From positions 159,075 to 223,074 of the forward strand of contig WBZZ01001399.1 of NCBI GenBank assembly GCA_019918135.1: a stretch of DNA of 64,000 nucleotides. Reading direction: 5' to 3'. A program made the position numbers and the translations under genes. Every line of letters starts with the position of its first letter. The first letter of the stretch is position 1. The notes under the pieces are model-generated. The model ran no database searches. It was not told where the DNA came from and saw nothing but the letters and a program-made list of their open reading frames with translations. Positions 52,332-61,498 of the stretch are shown here, in pieces. Origin of the DNA: Paulinella micropora (taxonomy: Eukaryota > Cercozoa > Imbricatea > Euglyphida > Paulinellidae).

Positions 52332-53314
52332 CAAAATTTGGAACGTAAAATTCTTGTTTTGCCAATATACACAGGCCCGATGCTCTGTGTTATACGGAAC
52401 TTTATTGTGAAACATTGAAGACAATATTAAAAGTTGGTAATGATACGATGGCGAATATCAATATTGTCGGCCGGAAGTTTTTTAATCGATACCGGGACTG
52501 GGTGGACGGAAATATGAAAAATTCGACTGGCACTCTGAAGGGAGTGGGTAGCCGGACGGTCATCACGGGAATCATCACACTGACCTTTAAATTAAAATCC
52601 GCACGAGTATACCGCATGGACCTTTATGTCGTCCCCGGTTACCACGGGTCAATATTACTATCGTATGACCAATTGGCTACGATGGGGGCTGTGATTGATT
52701 GCGCCGCACGGCGAGTGATATATGGAGTAAAAAGAGGAGAAAAGAACGATATTGATCCCTTCAACGCTACTGACTCTTATGAGGCTTATGAGCTGAGTCT
52801 AGCGACGGATCACAAAAAGATGGCCATCGCACATGAGGCACTTGAGGTGTACGTTCACCCCCATGTCGCAAGACCGGATGAGCTGTCCTGGACCGACAAT
52901 TGGGAATCCCAAGTGTGCACTGTCACAGTTCCGACATGCCATTGGGACAAAAAGTCTATTGATGACTTAATCGAGAAGCGAAAGGAGGAGATTATATGTG
53001 TCGCACAAAGAAGCCCGTCGTTGGCGAGATTTGCGGAAGGAGTAGGAACAGATGTCCATATTACTAACGGATACTGTTTCCATGCGAAAGTAGGAGAAGA
53101 AAAAAGGGAGGCGTTTGTACCAAGGAGAACGGGGCGAATCCCGGATACTCCACCAGAAACTATTAAAAGTTTTATTACTGATTTCTGGGGTGACGAGCCG
53201 ACGTGGCCGCGTTCACTAACTGAAGTGAAGAAATGCTTACGGACTTTATTCGAAAATAATAAGCCGTATGCTATTATCCTGCCATATAATGAGAAGGCGA
53301 TATGGGCGCAGGAA
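52332..53314 (+). pseudogene. Gypsy protease region, copy 2
   Basis: Near-identical to 49175-50163, including the N-D-T-M-A active-site variant, with a 6-bp deletion near its left end and few substitutions. The left junction falls in CAAAATTTGG, a string that also occurs in the inverted integrase, so microhomology-mediated joining is likely. The right junction at 53,314 leads into the 38-bp inverted repeat and then the viral block. Confidence 0.75.
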
Positions 53315-53321
53315 TGAAGGG

Positions 53322-53359
53322 ACCGGCTTATTGATCATCCTATACCGGTACCCTCTCGC
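53322..53359. repeat. 38-bp inverted-repeat partner of 50298-50335
   Basis: Exact reverse complement of 50298-50335. It is the last retroelement sequence before the GC-rich viral block. Confidence 0.8.
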
Positions 53360-54039
53360 TGGCAACCGCCGAGAAGGCGCTGCAGGGCTACGACGAGGAC
53401 GAGGCCAGCCTCCGCCTGGCGCTGAACGAGACCAGGGACCGGCTGGCCAGGGCGAAGCAAGAGATGGGGAAGCTCGACCAGCTGCGCGTGCGTGCCAACG
53501 AGCTCACGGCCGCCGCGGGGGCGGCGCTCGCGAACCAGGGCCTCTTTGAACAGGTGCTTGACGCCTTTGTGGACACGGAGCGGCCGGCCCGGTACTTCAA
53601 CGGGCTGGGCGTGACGCCGCTGGCGCCGCCCTCGCCCGCCAAGCAGGACGCGCTGGCGCGCTTCGTGGCAGCCCTCAAGCAGTTTGGCCAGGACTTCTGG
53701 GAGGGGCTGCAAGAGACGGTGCGGGCGGTGGCCGACTGTGTGAAGAAGGGAATCCTCACCTGTCTGCCGGACATTTGCAAGAAGGACAGAAAACCGCTGG
53801 GTTTCATCCCCGTCCCGAACCGGGGGCCCCTGAACCGCAAAGTACCTACGTGCATCGTGTTCAGGGCTCTGTATTTCTGGGGGATCAATCTCCTGGTGGG
53901 GCTGCTGGTCTTGGCGGTGCTCTTTTGTGTCCTCCGATGTGTGGTGTGCGGTGGATGTGGCAGAAGAAGCCGGAAGGGGGCCCCCATCCTCCGCGGCGGG
54001 CGGGCGCACCAGGAACGCGCCAGGCGGCGAGTGAAGTAA
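53359..54039 (+). CDS. 5'-truncated membrane protein of the viral block
   Basis: The frame is open from the junction: LATAEKALQGYDEDEASLRL, a coiled coil (heptads in LNETRDRLARAKQEMGKLDQ), then an amphipathic stretch (FVAALKQFGQDFWEGLQETV), a Cys-containing segment, and near the C-terminus a hydrophobic helix (FWGINLLVGLLVLAVLFCVL) followed by Cys and a basic tail. That is the topology of a type I membrane or fusion-type virion protein with a short cytoplasmic tail; homology is not recognised. The N-terminus was lost to the Gypsy junction. AATAAA lies about 30 bp after the stop, so it may be its poly(A) signal. Confidence 0.55.
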   Translation: MATAEKALQGYDEDEASLRLALNETRDRLARAKQEMGKLDQLRVRANELTAAAGAALANQGLFEQVLDAFVDTERPARYFNGLGVTPLAPPSPAKQDALARFVAALKQFGQDFWEGLQETVRAVADCVKKGILTCLPDICKKDRKPLGFIPVPNRGPLNRKVPTCIVFRALYFWGINLLVGLLVLAVLFCVLRCVVCGGCGRRSRKGAPILRGGRAHQERARRRVK

Positions 54040-54216
54040 GTACACGAGGTGCGGCACCAGTTTTTAAATAAAAGAAAACCAAACTTAGAGGTTGGCAGGT
54101 ACTGACCGATGCCGGCCGAGCCCGTACGAGGGGGTGTCTCTCTCTCTCTTGCTTGCTTGATCTCTCTCTCTCTCTCTCTCTCTTTCGCCCGCACATCGAC
54201 ACAGACGCCACGGTTT
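54040..54216. other. Convergent intergenic region with (CT)n
   Basis: Holds AATAAA (about 54,066), then a CTCTCT array (54,137-54,184) between two genes that point toward each other. Confidence 0.6.
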
Positions 54217-57211
54217 TTAGCACGCCAGCTGCTGCGCCCAGAGGGGACGTACGCTGGGGGCGCCGACGGGCCGGGGGCGTACGCGGCTAGAGCCGCCACC
54301 TCCGGGTGTGCCGCCGCCGCGCCGCCCGTGCGCTGGGCAGGGGGGGGGGGGGGCACACACGGGCTGCGCCTGCTGCGGCTGCTGCACGTGCCAGCACACT
54401 GTGCAGACAGAGGAGGGCTGGCTGGGCTCCGCCTGCGGCTGCTGCTGCACGTGCCAGCACGCTGTGCAGACAGAGGAGGGCTGGCTGGGCTCTGCCTGCG
54501 GCTGCTGCTGCACTGGCCGGCACGCGGTGCAGACAGTCCACGACTGGCTGGGCTCCGCCTGCTGCGGCTGCTGCGCCTGCTGCGGCTGCACTTGCCGGCA
54601 CGCGGTGCAGACAGTCCACGACTGGCTGGGCTCCGCCTGCTGCGGCTTCTGCGGCTGCACTTGCCGGCACGCGGTGCAGACAGTCCACGACTGGCTGGGC
54701 TCCGCCTGCTGCGGCTGCTGCGCCTGCTGCACGTGCCGGCACGCTGTGCAGACAGTCCACGACTGGCTGGGCTCCGCCTGCGGCTGCTGCACCAGGCAGC
54801 ACTCCGTGCAGACAGACGGCTGCTTCTCGGATTTAGCCTGGGCCCGGTGCTCCTGGCAGGTCGTCCAGATGACGGACGACTCCTTGGGGTCTGTCTGCGC
54901 CAGCGGCTGGTGCTGCTGGCAGGTCGTGCAGAAGAAAGTCGACTCGCTGAGCTCCGCCTCTGTCGCTGACTGCTGCGTCTGACACGCCGTGCAGTAGAAC
55001 ACCGACGCGCTCCCCTCCGCCTCCGCCGGCGGTCTGTGCTGCTGGGGGGGCTCCTGTTCTCGCAGCTTCCGCACGCAGCTATCGCACCTGAAGGTGGTGC
55101 TGCGCGAGACCGAAACCTCCTCGGGCGCCCCCGCGAGAGCGGGCTGCCTCTGCCGCAGGCAGCTGTGGCACACAAAGGTGCTGATGCGTGAGACCGAAAC
55201 CTCCTCGGGCGCGCCCGCGAGAGCGGGCTGCCCCTGCCGCAAGCAGCTGCGGCACACAAAGGTGGTGCTGCGCGAGACCGAAACCTCCTCGGGCGCGCCC
55301 GCGGGGGCAGACCGCCCGCCCCCCGGCGTTGGCTGCCTCTGCCGCAGGCAGCTGTGGCACACAAAGGTGGTGCTGCGGGAGGGCTCCCGAGCCGCGTCAC
55401 AGCTGACGCAGATCCACGGCAGAGTGACGCTGGCCTGGCCCTCGGGAACAGGCTTCGGCGCCCCCCGCAGCACCTCCTCGGCCGCCTTGAGGGGCACTAG
55501 CCCCGCGGCGTAAAACAAGATTTCCGCCTCGCCTGGCAGGGCACCCTCCATGGACAGCTGGACGCTCTGCGGGTCCAGGACTGTATCCCCCAGCTCCTGC
55601 CGGGCTTGGGCCAACCCCCGGCAGAACTCCTGGTACGCCGTGACGGGTACTTTGAAGACATGCGCGTCCGCCTCCACCTGCAGCGTCTCCCGGACCGCCG
55701 ACGTCAGGAGCTCTGGCACGGGCGGCGACCCGGACACTGACAGAGAGTCGGCCGCGCCACGCTCAGGGACCCGGCTACCAGCCTGTGAGTCGCTCAGCGC
55801 TACCGACGGCTCGGCCATGTCCGCCGCGTTCAAAGGAGCGCCTACTAGCTGGAAGCCGCTCTCCGCGCCCCGTCCTTCGCTTGTTTCGCCCCGCGGCTCT
55901 TCCCTTGCGCTCTGGGCCGGCGGGGACCCCGCCCGGCCTTTGTCTCGCATCCGCTGCATAAGTTGCACGTACCACAGTTGCACGAACACCTGCTGGGCCG
56001 GGGTCAAGGGGGCCGACGACGGCATGGCCCACTGCGCCCACCCCTCAGTCGTCTGCGTCACGTGCCGCTCCAGCTCGGCTTGGTGGTCGTACCCCGCCAC
56101 AGTCGAGCGCAACAGCGACAGGTAGTGCGGCGAAGTACCTGGAAAGTCTGTGTGCGGGTGGGTAAAAGCGAACGTGCCGGGCTGCCCGGCCGAGCCGGCC
56201 AGCGTGCGCGGCTCCTGGCGGCCCGGCTCCCGATAGCTCACCCGCAGCGAGGTGCCGCTCTCGGCCGGCTCGCGCGCGGCCGCCAGCAGCAAGGGGACGA
56301 AGCCAGCCCCCTTGACCTCCCCCAGCGGGTTCGGCACCGGCTGTCCCGCCCTCACATTGAGCCGCTTTTCTACCACCACGTACCGTGTCCCCTGCAGCGA
56401 GAGTGGATAGAAGAAGGCGGGCAGCTTGAGCATGCGCCGGGCCCGTGCGGGCCAGCACTTTTTCCACGTCCAGTGGTGTCCTGAGGCACTCGACGCTCTC
56501 ATCTCCCAGGGTTCTCGCCACCTCGTCGCACCAGATACGGTCGTCACAGTGGATCGAGTGCCCGTCGTTGTACACCACCTGGCAGAAGGACGCCGCCGCG
56601 TCCATCGTGTGACCAAAGTAGGCCCGCAGCAGCCGGAGCAGGTCTTGGGCCAAGGAGCTGTCCCGCGCGCCGTCCGGCGCCTCGTCCACCGCCGGTTCCT
56701 GGCCGGAGGAGCTCCCCCCTCCTTGGAGCGCGCGCCCGAGTATCTTCCGTAGCACCTCGGAATCGGCCGAGCGCAGCCAGGCATCTTCCAGGCGGAAGCT
56801 GTAGCAGGCCGGGAGCCGGGCTTCGTCGCAGACAGTCAGGTGGCCGCGCGCGGGACGCTCCTCCGCATGAATAGCTTCCCCCGCCAGCCACAAGCAATGG
56901 CCGCAGCAGCGTTGGCAGGCCCCGGGGCCGTCGCACACGTGGCCACAGGACCGGCAGAAGCAATAGGGCGTACTGCCGCCCGCCAACAGGTGCAACACTT
57001 GCTCCCGGGACACGCGCTCCGGGGCCGGGGCCACGTGTAGGGACTCCGAGAGGAGGCTGTCTAGGTCGGGCGGGCCCCCGAACCCGCGTGCCTCCAGCGG
57101 GCCCGCGCCCTGGTCCGGGTCCGGGTCCGGGTCCTGGTCCTGGTCCTGGTCCTGGTACTGCGGCCGGACTTCAAACACTGAAACACTGAGCTCACGAAAA
57201 TCCTTGGCCAT
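54217..57211 (-). pseudogene. Cys-rich protein with about 13 C-x2-C repeats, one frameshift
   Basis: ATG at 57211: MAKDFRELSVSVFEV, an Asp-Gln/Asp-Pro repeat (QDQDQDQDPDPDPD), and a Cys cluster (CFCRSCGHVCDGPGACQRCC with another C-x2-C). A helical region follows to about 56,440, where a frameshift moves coding to LKLPAFFYPLSLQGTRYVVV and on. After FKVPVTAYQEFCRGLAQARQ the C-terminal 400 residues are tandem modules: four of about 28-35 residues with STTFVCHSCLRQ, then about nine of 20-25 residues with SWTVCTACRQVQ or variants. Each carries one C-x2-C, so pairs would be needed to bind zinc. No relative is recognised. The repeats vary in length and are most alike near the 3' end, indicating recent expansion. 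Confidence 0.6.
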
Positions 57212-57796
57212 GCTGAGCGCACCGCCGTACTACCGACCGTAGCCAGAGCGAGGGAGGGCCCGACTTCTTTTGTCAGTACCACCCAGCGTGGTAGCCGGGG
57301 CATGCGAACGGGGTGACAGGAAGCCAGGGGGGGGGAGGGCGGCGCACCCCCCCCCGGCAAGGGGAGGGGGAGCGGGCAGGGGGGCGGCCCACGGCGGGGG
57401 GCGGGGGAGGGAGCCGTGGCGCCCCTTCCTCCTCCCCGCGCCCGGGGGCCGGGCGCCGTCGCGGCCGCCGGGCACACAGGGCGGGCACGAGGCGGAGGCC
57501 ACGCCGGTGTCGGGGGCCCGGCGGAGGCACGCTGGTCGGCACGGTCGTACCCCCGGCCGGGGGGAGGCCGCGCCCGTGTCGGGTGGTGAGGGGGGGCGCC
57601 GCGGTCGCCAACCACCGGGCGGGCGCGGGGGGGAGGCCACGCCGGTGTCGCGGGCCCGGCGAGAGGAGCGCTGGTCGGCACGGTCGTCACCCCCGGCCGG
57701 GAGGGGGGAGCGGCGGCGGGCGGGGGCGGGGACGGGGAGCCCGGGGCCTGTACACCCCAAAACGGCGCGGGCCGCCCCGGGGGCAGTGGTACCAGC
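57212..57796. promoter_or_regulatory. Divergent G-rich intergenic region with direct repeats
   Basis: Separates two divergent viral genes. Contains many G4-G9 runs (57,320-57,420), a strong quadruplex candidate, and a roughly 70-bp unit (core CGCTGGTCGGCACGGTCGT) present twice (57,494-57,562 and 57,636-57,704) with a partial third copy between. The long frames on both strands here come from GC richness. Confidence 0.5.
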
Positions 57797-59346
57797 ATGG
57801 AGCTGAGCGAGCCGGCCTGGACGGAGCACTGCCCTGCCTCCCTCGCCGGAGACTCCGCCCGGCAGCTCGCTAGCTCCGCGCAACTGCAGGCGCTGCTGCG
57901 GCGCTACCGCGTGCCTGTGGGCGGAACGCAGCCGTTCAATAGCAGCAGCTTCACAGGGGGCAAGTTCCTGCTACCGGATGACCCGCAGGTCTACTTGCAG
58001 GTGGTGGAGCTGCTGGCCTGCCTGCGGGGCACGCCCTGGGCGGTGCCGCTGGTCGAGCGTACGCTGCCAGACGTTGGTAAATTCTACTTGGACCTGGACT
58101 GGGCGCTGCCGGGCCACACCGCCTGCCCGGCCGAGATCCTGGCGCCCCGCGACAGCGCGGGGCCGGCCGCCCTCCACCGCGACTGCTTTGTCGCCGTGGC
58201 GCACCGAGCGGTAGGGTTCCTGGTCGCGGACCCGGCGCTGAGCACGGCCGTGCTGCTCAACTCCTGCGGCTACTGCCGGGTGCGCAGGTGCTACAAGGCG
58301 TCGTTCCGGCTCGTGTACCACTCGCTGTACCTGCCCAAGGCCGCTGCCAAGGCCCTGGCCTTCCTCGTCGCCAAGCTGTGCCACGTCCACTACGGCTGCG
58401 AGCGCGCCCAGGGCGAGCTGCTCACCAAGGTCGTCGACCAGTCAGTCTATGACAAGAACCGCCTCATCCGCTACCCGTACGCTGACAAGGGCGCCAGGCT
58501 AGTGTGTGCGACCTGCCGGGAGCTCGACGGGGCCAAGCTGCAACTGTGCCTCAAGGGCTCCTGCCGCACCGTCCTGGCCGGCCGGCCCTGCGTGCCGGCG
58601 GGCCGCCTCGGCGCCGGCGGCGAGCTGACGACCCGCGGCCTGTCGTGACGCGACTTCCTGCTGGACGCCAGCGTGCGGCAGCAACGGGCGGGCGCGCCGC
58701 CGCCGCCTCCGCCCCCCGGCCTGGGGCAGAGGCTGCAGGAGCTCGCACGGCTGGCCCGGGCGGCCACCCTGGTCGTGGAGGACGAGCCCCCCGAGTGGCA
58801 CCCCCCGCGCCGCCGCCGCCCGCGTCCTCGCCCGCGCCGCCGCCGTCGGCCGCCCGTGGTCCGCAGCCGGCGCAGGGGCCGGCGCGGGGGAAGGCGCGGG
58901 GGCCGGTGTACGTACCCTGGGACAGCGGGCTGCCCGGCCGCCTGCACTGCGAGCCGCGGGTCTGGGCACCCACCCCGGGCGCCACGTACGGCTTCCGGGC
59001 GCTGCTGGAGCACCTGGTGGCGCCTTACCTCGGCGCTGCCGGCGGCGAACCGCTGCTCAACTGGGCGCAGCGCGCTCACGGCAGCCACGGGGACCGGGCG
59101 TCCGGGTGGGTGCGGGTCACGGCCTACAGCAACCTGACGGCGCCGACGCCCGCCCAGGCCGCCCGGTGCCCCTTCCAGTCGGCGGTGCGCGGCGCCGCGT
59201 ACAAGCACCAGAGCAACGTTGTGTCGGCCGTCGTCAACGGGCGCAACCTCTTTTTTGTGTGCCACGACGACCAGTGTGAACCCCTGCGGCACATCCGGAT
59301 TCGCTTGCCGGCCTGGGCGCTGGGCCAGCTGGGCGCCGCCCCCTAA
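57797..59346 (+). pseudogene. PrimPol / UL52-type DNA primase
   Basis: ATG at 57797. Archaeo-eukaryotic primase motifs appear in order: KFYLDLDWALPGH (58,079; the metal-binding D-x-D), SFRLVYHSLYLPK (58,300; the S/H motif), and DQSVYDKNRLIRYPYADKGA (58,437; matching the V-Y-x-x-N-R-x-x-R motif and third acid). The C-terminal part has RCPF..YKHQSN..LFFVCHDDQC, the C-H-C-C zinc finger of herpesvirus UL52 and PrimPol. It would synthesise primers for viral DNA replication. TGA 58646-58648 is in frame, with coding resuming as RDFLLDASVRQQ, and a frameshift near 58,800 precedes the zinc finger, so the gene is dead as sequenced. Both breaks lie in the middle linker. Confidence 0.8.
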
Positions 59347-59669
59347 CCACCCCGTCCACGGACGTCAGGGGCCGGCCGGGCCACGAGTGTGGGAGGGGGC
59401 GGGGAGGGCAGAACAGAGGGGGGGGCGAGGGAGGGGGGCGGCCAGCAGTGTCATGAAAAACCCAAGCCAGTCGGTCACGCCAGTGAGGGTAGGGGCCCAG
59501 GCCCGGCAGCCCCGGCCTGCCTCCGGACGGGGTGCCCGGCCGGCCCCTCCTCTCCCCTCCCCCCCGCCGCTCTCTTGCCTCCCCTGGCCGCCCCGCCCCC
59601 TCCCCCCTCTCCCCCTCCCGGAGCCCCCCCCCCCCCCCCGCACACAACTCGCCTCGCTTCCTCCCGCGG
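59347..59669. other. Spacer between primase and RPB10-like gene
   Basis: GC-rich, with G- and C-runs (C14 near 59,626). No coding support. Confidence 0.5.
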
Positions 59670-59930
59670 ATGGCGAGCCTGCCGTACAACTGCACCTCGT
59701 GCCACAAACCGCTAGGCTGCCTGATACCCGCCTACCAAGCTCTTAAAGCCGAACACTATACCTCGGCCGAGGCACTGGACGCGTTGGGCCTGCTGCTAGC
59801 GTGCTGCCGCCGCAAGCTACTAGGTGCCAAGGACTGGGGTCGAGAGGAGGTCGTGAGGCGCGCCCTCCAGCAAGCCGCCCGCCATGGAGATCACGTGGAC
59901 TCCGCAAGCAGCGCAGTAAGTGGAAGTTAG
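59670..59930 (+). CDS. RNA polymerase subunit RPB10-like (RPABC5)
   Basis: An 86-residue frame from ATG 59670: MASLPYNCTSCHKPLGCLIP. The family signature is present: C-x2-C near the start (CTSC), then AEHYTSAEALDALGL and CCRRKLL, the Cys pair that completes the zinc site. Cellular RPB10 is about 65-75 residues; this one has a short Ala/Arg-rich C-terminal extension. RPB10 is shared by RNA polymerases I-III and is also encoded by several nucleocytoplasmic large DNA viruses. In this GC-rich block next to a primase a viral origin is likelier than a host gene. All four Cys are retained. Its 3' end overlaps the next ORF by 47 bp in another phase. Confidence 0.8.
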   Translation: MASLPYNCTSCHKPLGCLIPAYQALKAEHYTSAEALDALGLLLACCRRKLLGAKDWGREEVVRRALQQAARHGDHVDSASSAVSGS

Positions 59931-60780
59931 GCCCGTGCTGGGCTCGCACGGCACTATCCGGGAGGGAGACCTGATTTACACCTGCGACGAAGAGTTGCGG
60001 TCCGACGACAGCGATGTGGTCCTGGGCTATGCCTGGAACAGCTACGACCTGTACGACAAGACAGTCCAGGCCACGCCGCCCCTGCGCAAGACCTTGCTCG
60101 GCGTCACGGACGAGACCGCGAGCCCTTTGCAGGCCGAGAAAGTCATCCGCGTCCAAACGGCGGGCTTGGCTTTCTACCCCGTGGCCCAGACGGTGGCGCT
60201 CAGCAAGTTTCCGTACGGCAGCTACGTGCTGATCAAGGAAACGTACACACCCCCCCGCAACCTCTCGGAACAACGCAGACAAAGTGAGACCCCACAGTTC
60301 CCAGAGATGAAGGCCTGGGTGCCCCCCTGCGAGAGCCGGGCCGGGGCCGACGACGACGAGAAGCTCCGCGCGGAGGCCAGGGCCAGCGGCCGAAAGCAGG
60401 GCTCGCGCTGGGAGCTGCCCGCCGAGTCGTTTTACCGGCAGGACGGCAACGATTTTCAGCGCAAGTTCGCGGCCGCGCAGTGCGCAGGGGCCCGCGGCCG
60501 GGGAAAAGAGCAGCGCTGGCTGCCGTGTGCACAGGCCTGGCTGCTAGCCGTGCTCGAGAAGAACGCGGGCGGGGAGGCTAAAGACGACGAGGAGTTGGTG
60601 AGCATGCTGCAGCGCCTGACGGACTGGTGGATCGATGTGCTCAAGGAAGACATGCACCAGCTGGACGACGGGTGGGTCTGCATTGGGCAGGTCCTGTGGT
60701 ACTTCGAGGACAAGCACGCCCTGGCCGTGAGGCTCACGCGGTCGACCAGGGGCCCCAGCCCCCTCCGCCAGACTAAATAA
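59884..60780 (+). pseudogene. Unknown viral-block gene with early in-frame TAA
   Basis: ATG 59884 gives MEITWTPQAAQ and then TAA (59917-59919); the same frame goes on without a break for 286 codons: VEVRPVLGSHGTIREGDLIY, DLYDKTVQATPPLRKTLLGV, LAFYPVAQTVALSKFPYGSY, KAWVPPCESRAGADDDEKLR, and an amphipathic C-terminal part with DDGWVCIGQVLWYFEDKH. It ends at TAA 60778. If the TAA is real, initiation would have to be at GTG 59920. No family recognised. The start overlaps the RPB10-like gene, typical of compact viral genomes. Confidence 0.5.
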
Positions 60781-60954
60781 CAGGCAGGGCGTGGGCTGCG
60801 GAAGAAGCACTACAGTACCGCTGGTCGCTAGGCTAACCGGCGAGGGCCCCGACCAGTTTTCTGCTGACTGACTGTTTCTGCCTGAACTACCAGTGCCGGC
60901 GTCTGCGACCGGGAAGCACGCGGTGCAAGCCTGGTTGGTCGAGAAAGGTGAAAG

Positions 60955-60978
60955 AAAAGCTGCTGATCGTCAGCTTTT
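60955..60978. terminator. Hairpin between convergent genes
   Basis: AAAAGCTG (60955-60962) pairs with CAGCTTTT (60971-60978) around an 8-base loop, followed by ATTAAA. On the minus strand the same bases form AATAAA close to the stop of the next gene. Palindromes between convergent genes serve as transcript ends in mimiviruses; here that role is inferred. Confidence 0.45.
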
Positions 60979-60997
60979 ATTAAACGACTTGGCCATT

Positions 60998-61360
60998 TTA
61001 TTCGACTAGGACCACACAGTCACGCAGAGCTAAGGCCACCTCGGAATTACCATCGCCGGTGTCCGGTCCGGCCTCAAACAGGCCGCCCGCCAGCCGCTGC
61101 CACGGCGGCGCTGTCGCGGGCGCCGTAGTATGCCGGTCGTAGTACAGGTAGAGGAGCGACAGACACGGTCGGCCCGCGACCTCCCGGACGCGGCCGCCCT
61201 GCAGGTCCACTAACAACCGCTGCAGGCGCTCGAACCTGGCCGCCAGCGGCGGGCCGTGCAGCACGCCGTCCACCGTAACGAGAGAGAGAGCTGCAGTCTT
61301 TTTTGACCTAGAAAAAATCAGACCTCCCTTCTTGTGCCTTCTAGGTTTGAGTGTCTGTCG
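60998..61360 (-). CDS. Small unknown viral-block gene, start uncertain
   Basis: The GC-rich core reads VDGVLHGPPLAARFERLQRL, LVDLQGGRVREVAGRPCLSL, LYLYYDRHTTAP and GNSEVALALRDCVVLVE, ending at TAG 60998. There is no ATG; the frame stays open upstream through AT-rich sequence (HKKGGLIF, SKKTAALSLV) to about 61,370, so an upstream exon or a lost start is possible. Unknown family. AATAAA on this strand lies about 20 bp after the stop. Confidence 0.4.
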   Translation of the reverse strand, partial: RQTLKPRRHKKGGLIFSRSKKTAALSLVTVDGVLHGPPLAARFERLQRLLVDLQGGRVREVAGRPCLSLLYLYYDRHTTAPATAPPWQRLAGGLFEAGPDTGDGNSEVALALRDCVVLVE

Positions 61361-61498
61361 TGCTTACGTTTTTCCAAAATCAACAGAAAAGTAGCAGGAG
61401 TTGATTGGAACCTCTGTTTTTGACAAGAGAAAAGGGCAAGCATCGAGTATCCTACCTTTAAAAATCTGATACTTCACAAACTAAAAGAAAATGTAGGC
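61361..61498. other. AT-rich spacer inside the viral block
   Basis: No gene. Base composition drops sharply from its GC-rich flanks, as expected of a viral promoter or 3' region. Confidence 0.5.

Noticed and set aside
53388-55400. 670-codon minus-strand frame overlapping the membrane protein and the CxxC gene
   Set aside because: Arg/Ser/Pro-rich shadow frame created by high GC; the motif-bearing frames lie in other phases.
57230-58214. Several long frames in the divergent region before the primase
   Set aside because: GC-driven absence of stops, Pro/Arg/Gly/Ala composition on both strands, no motif.
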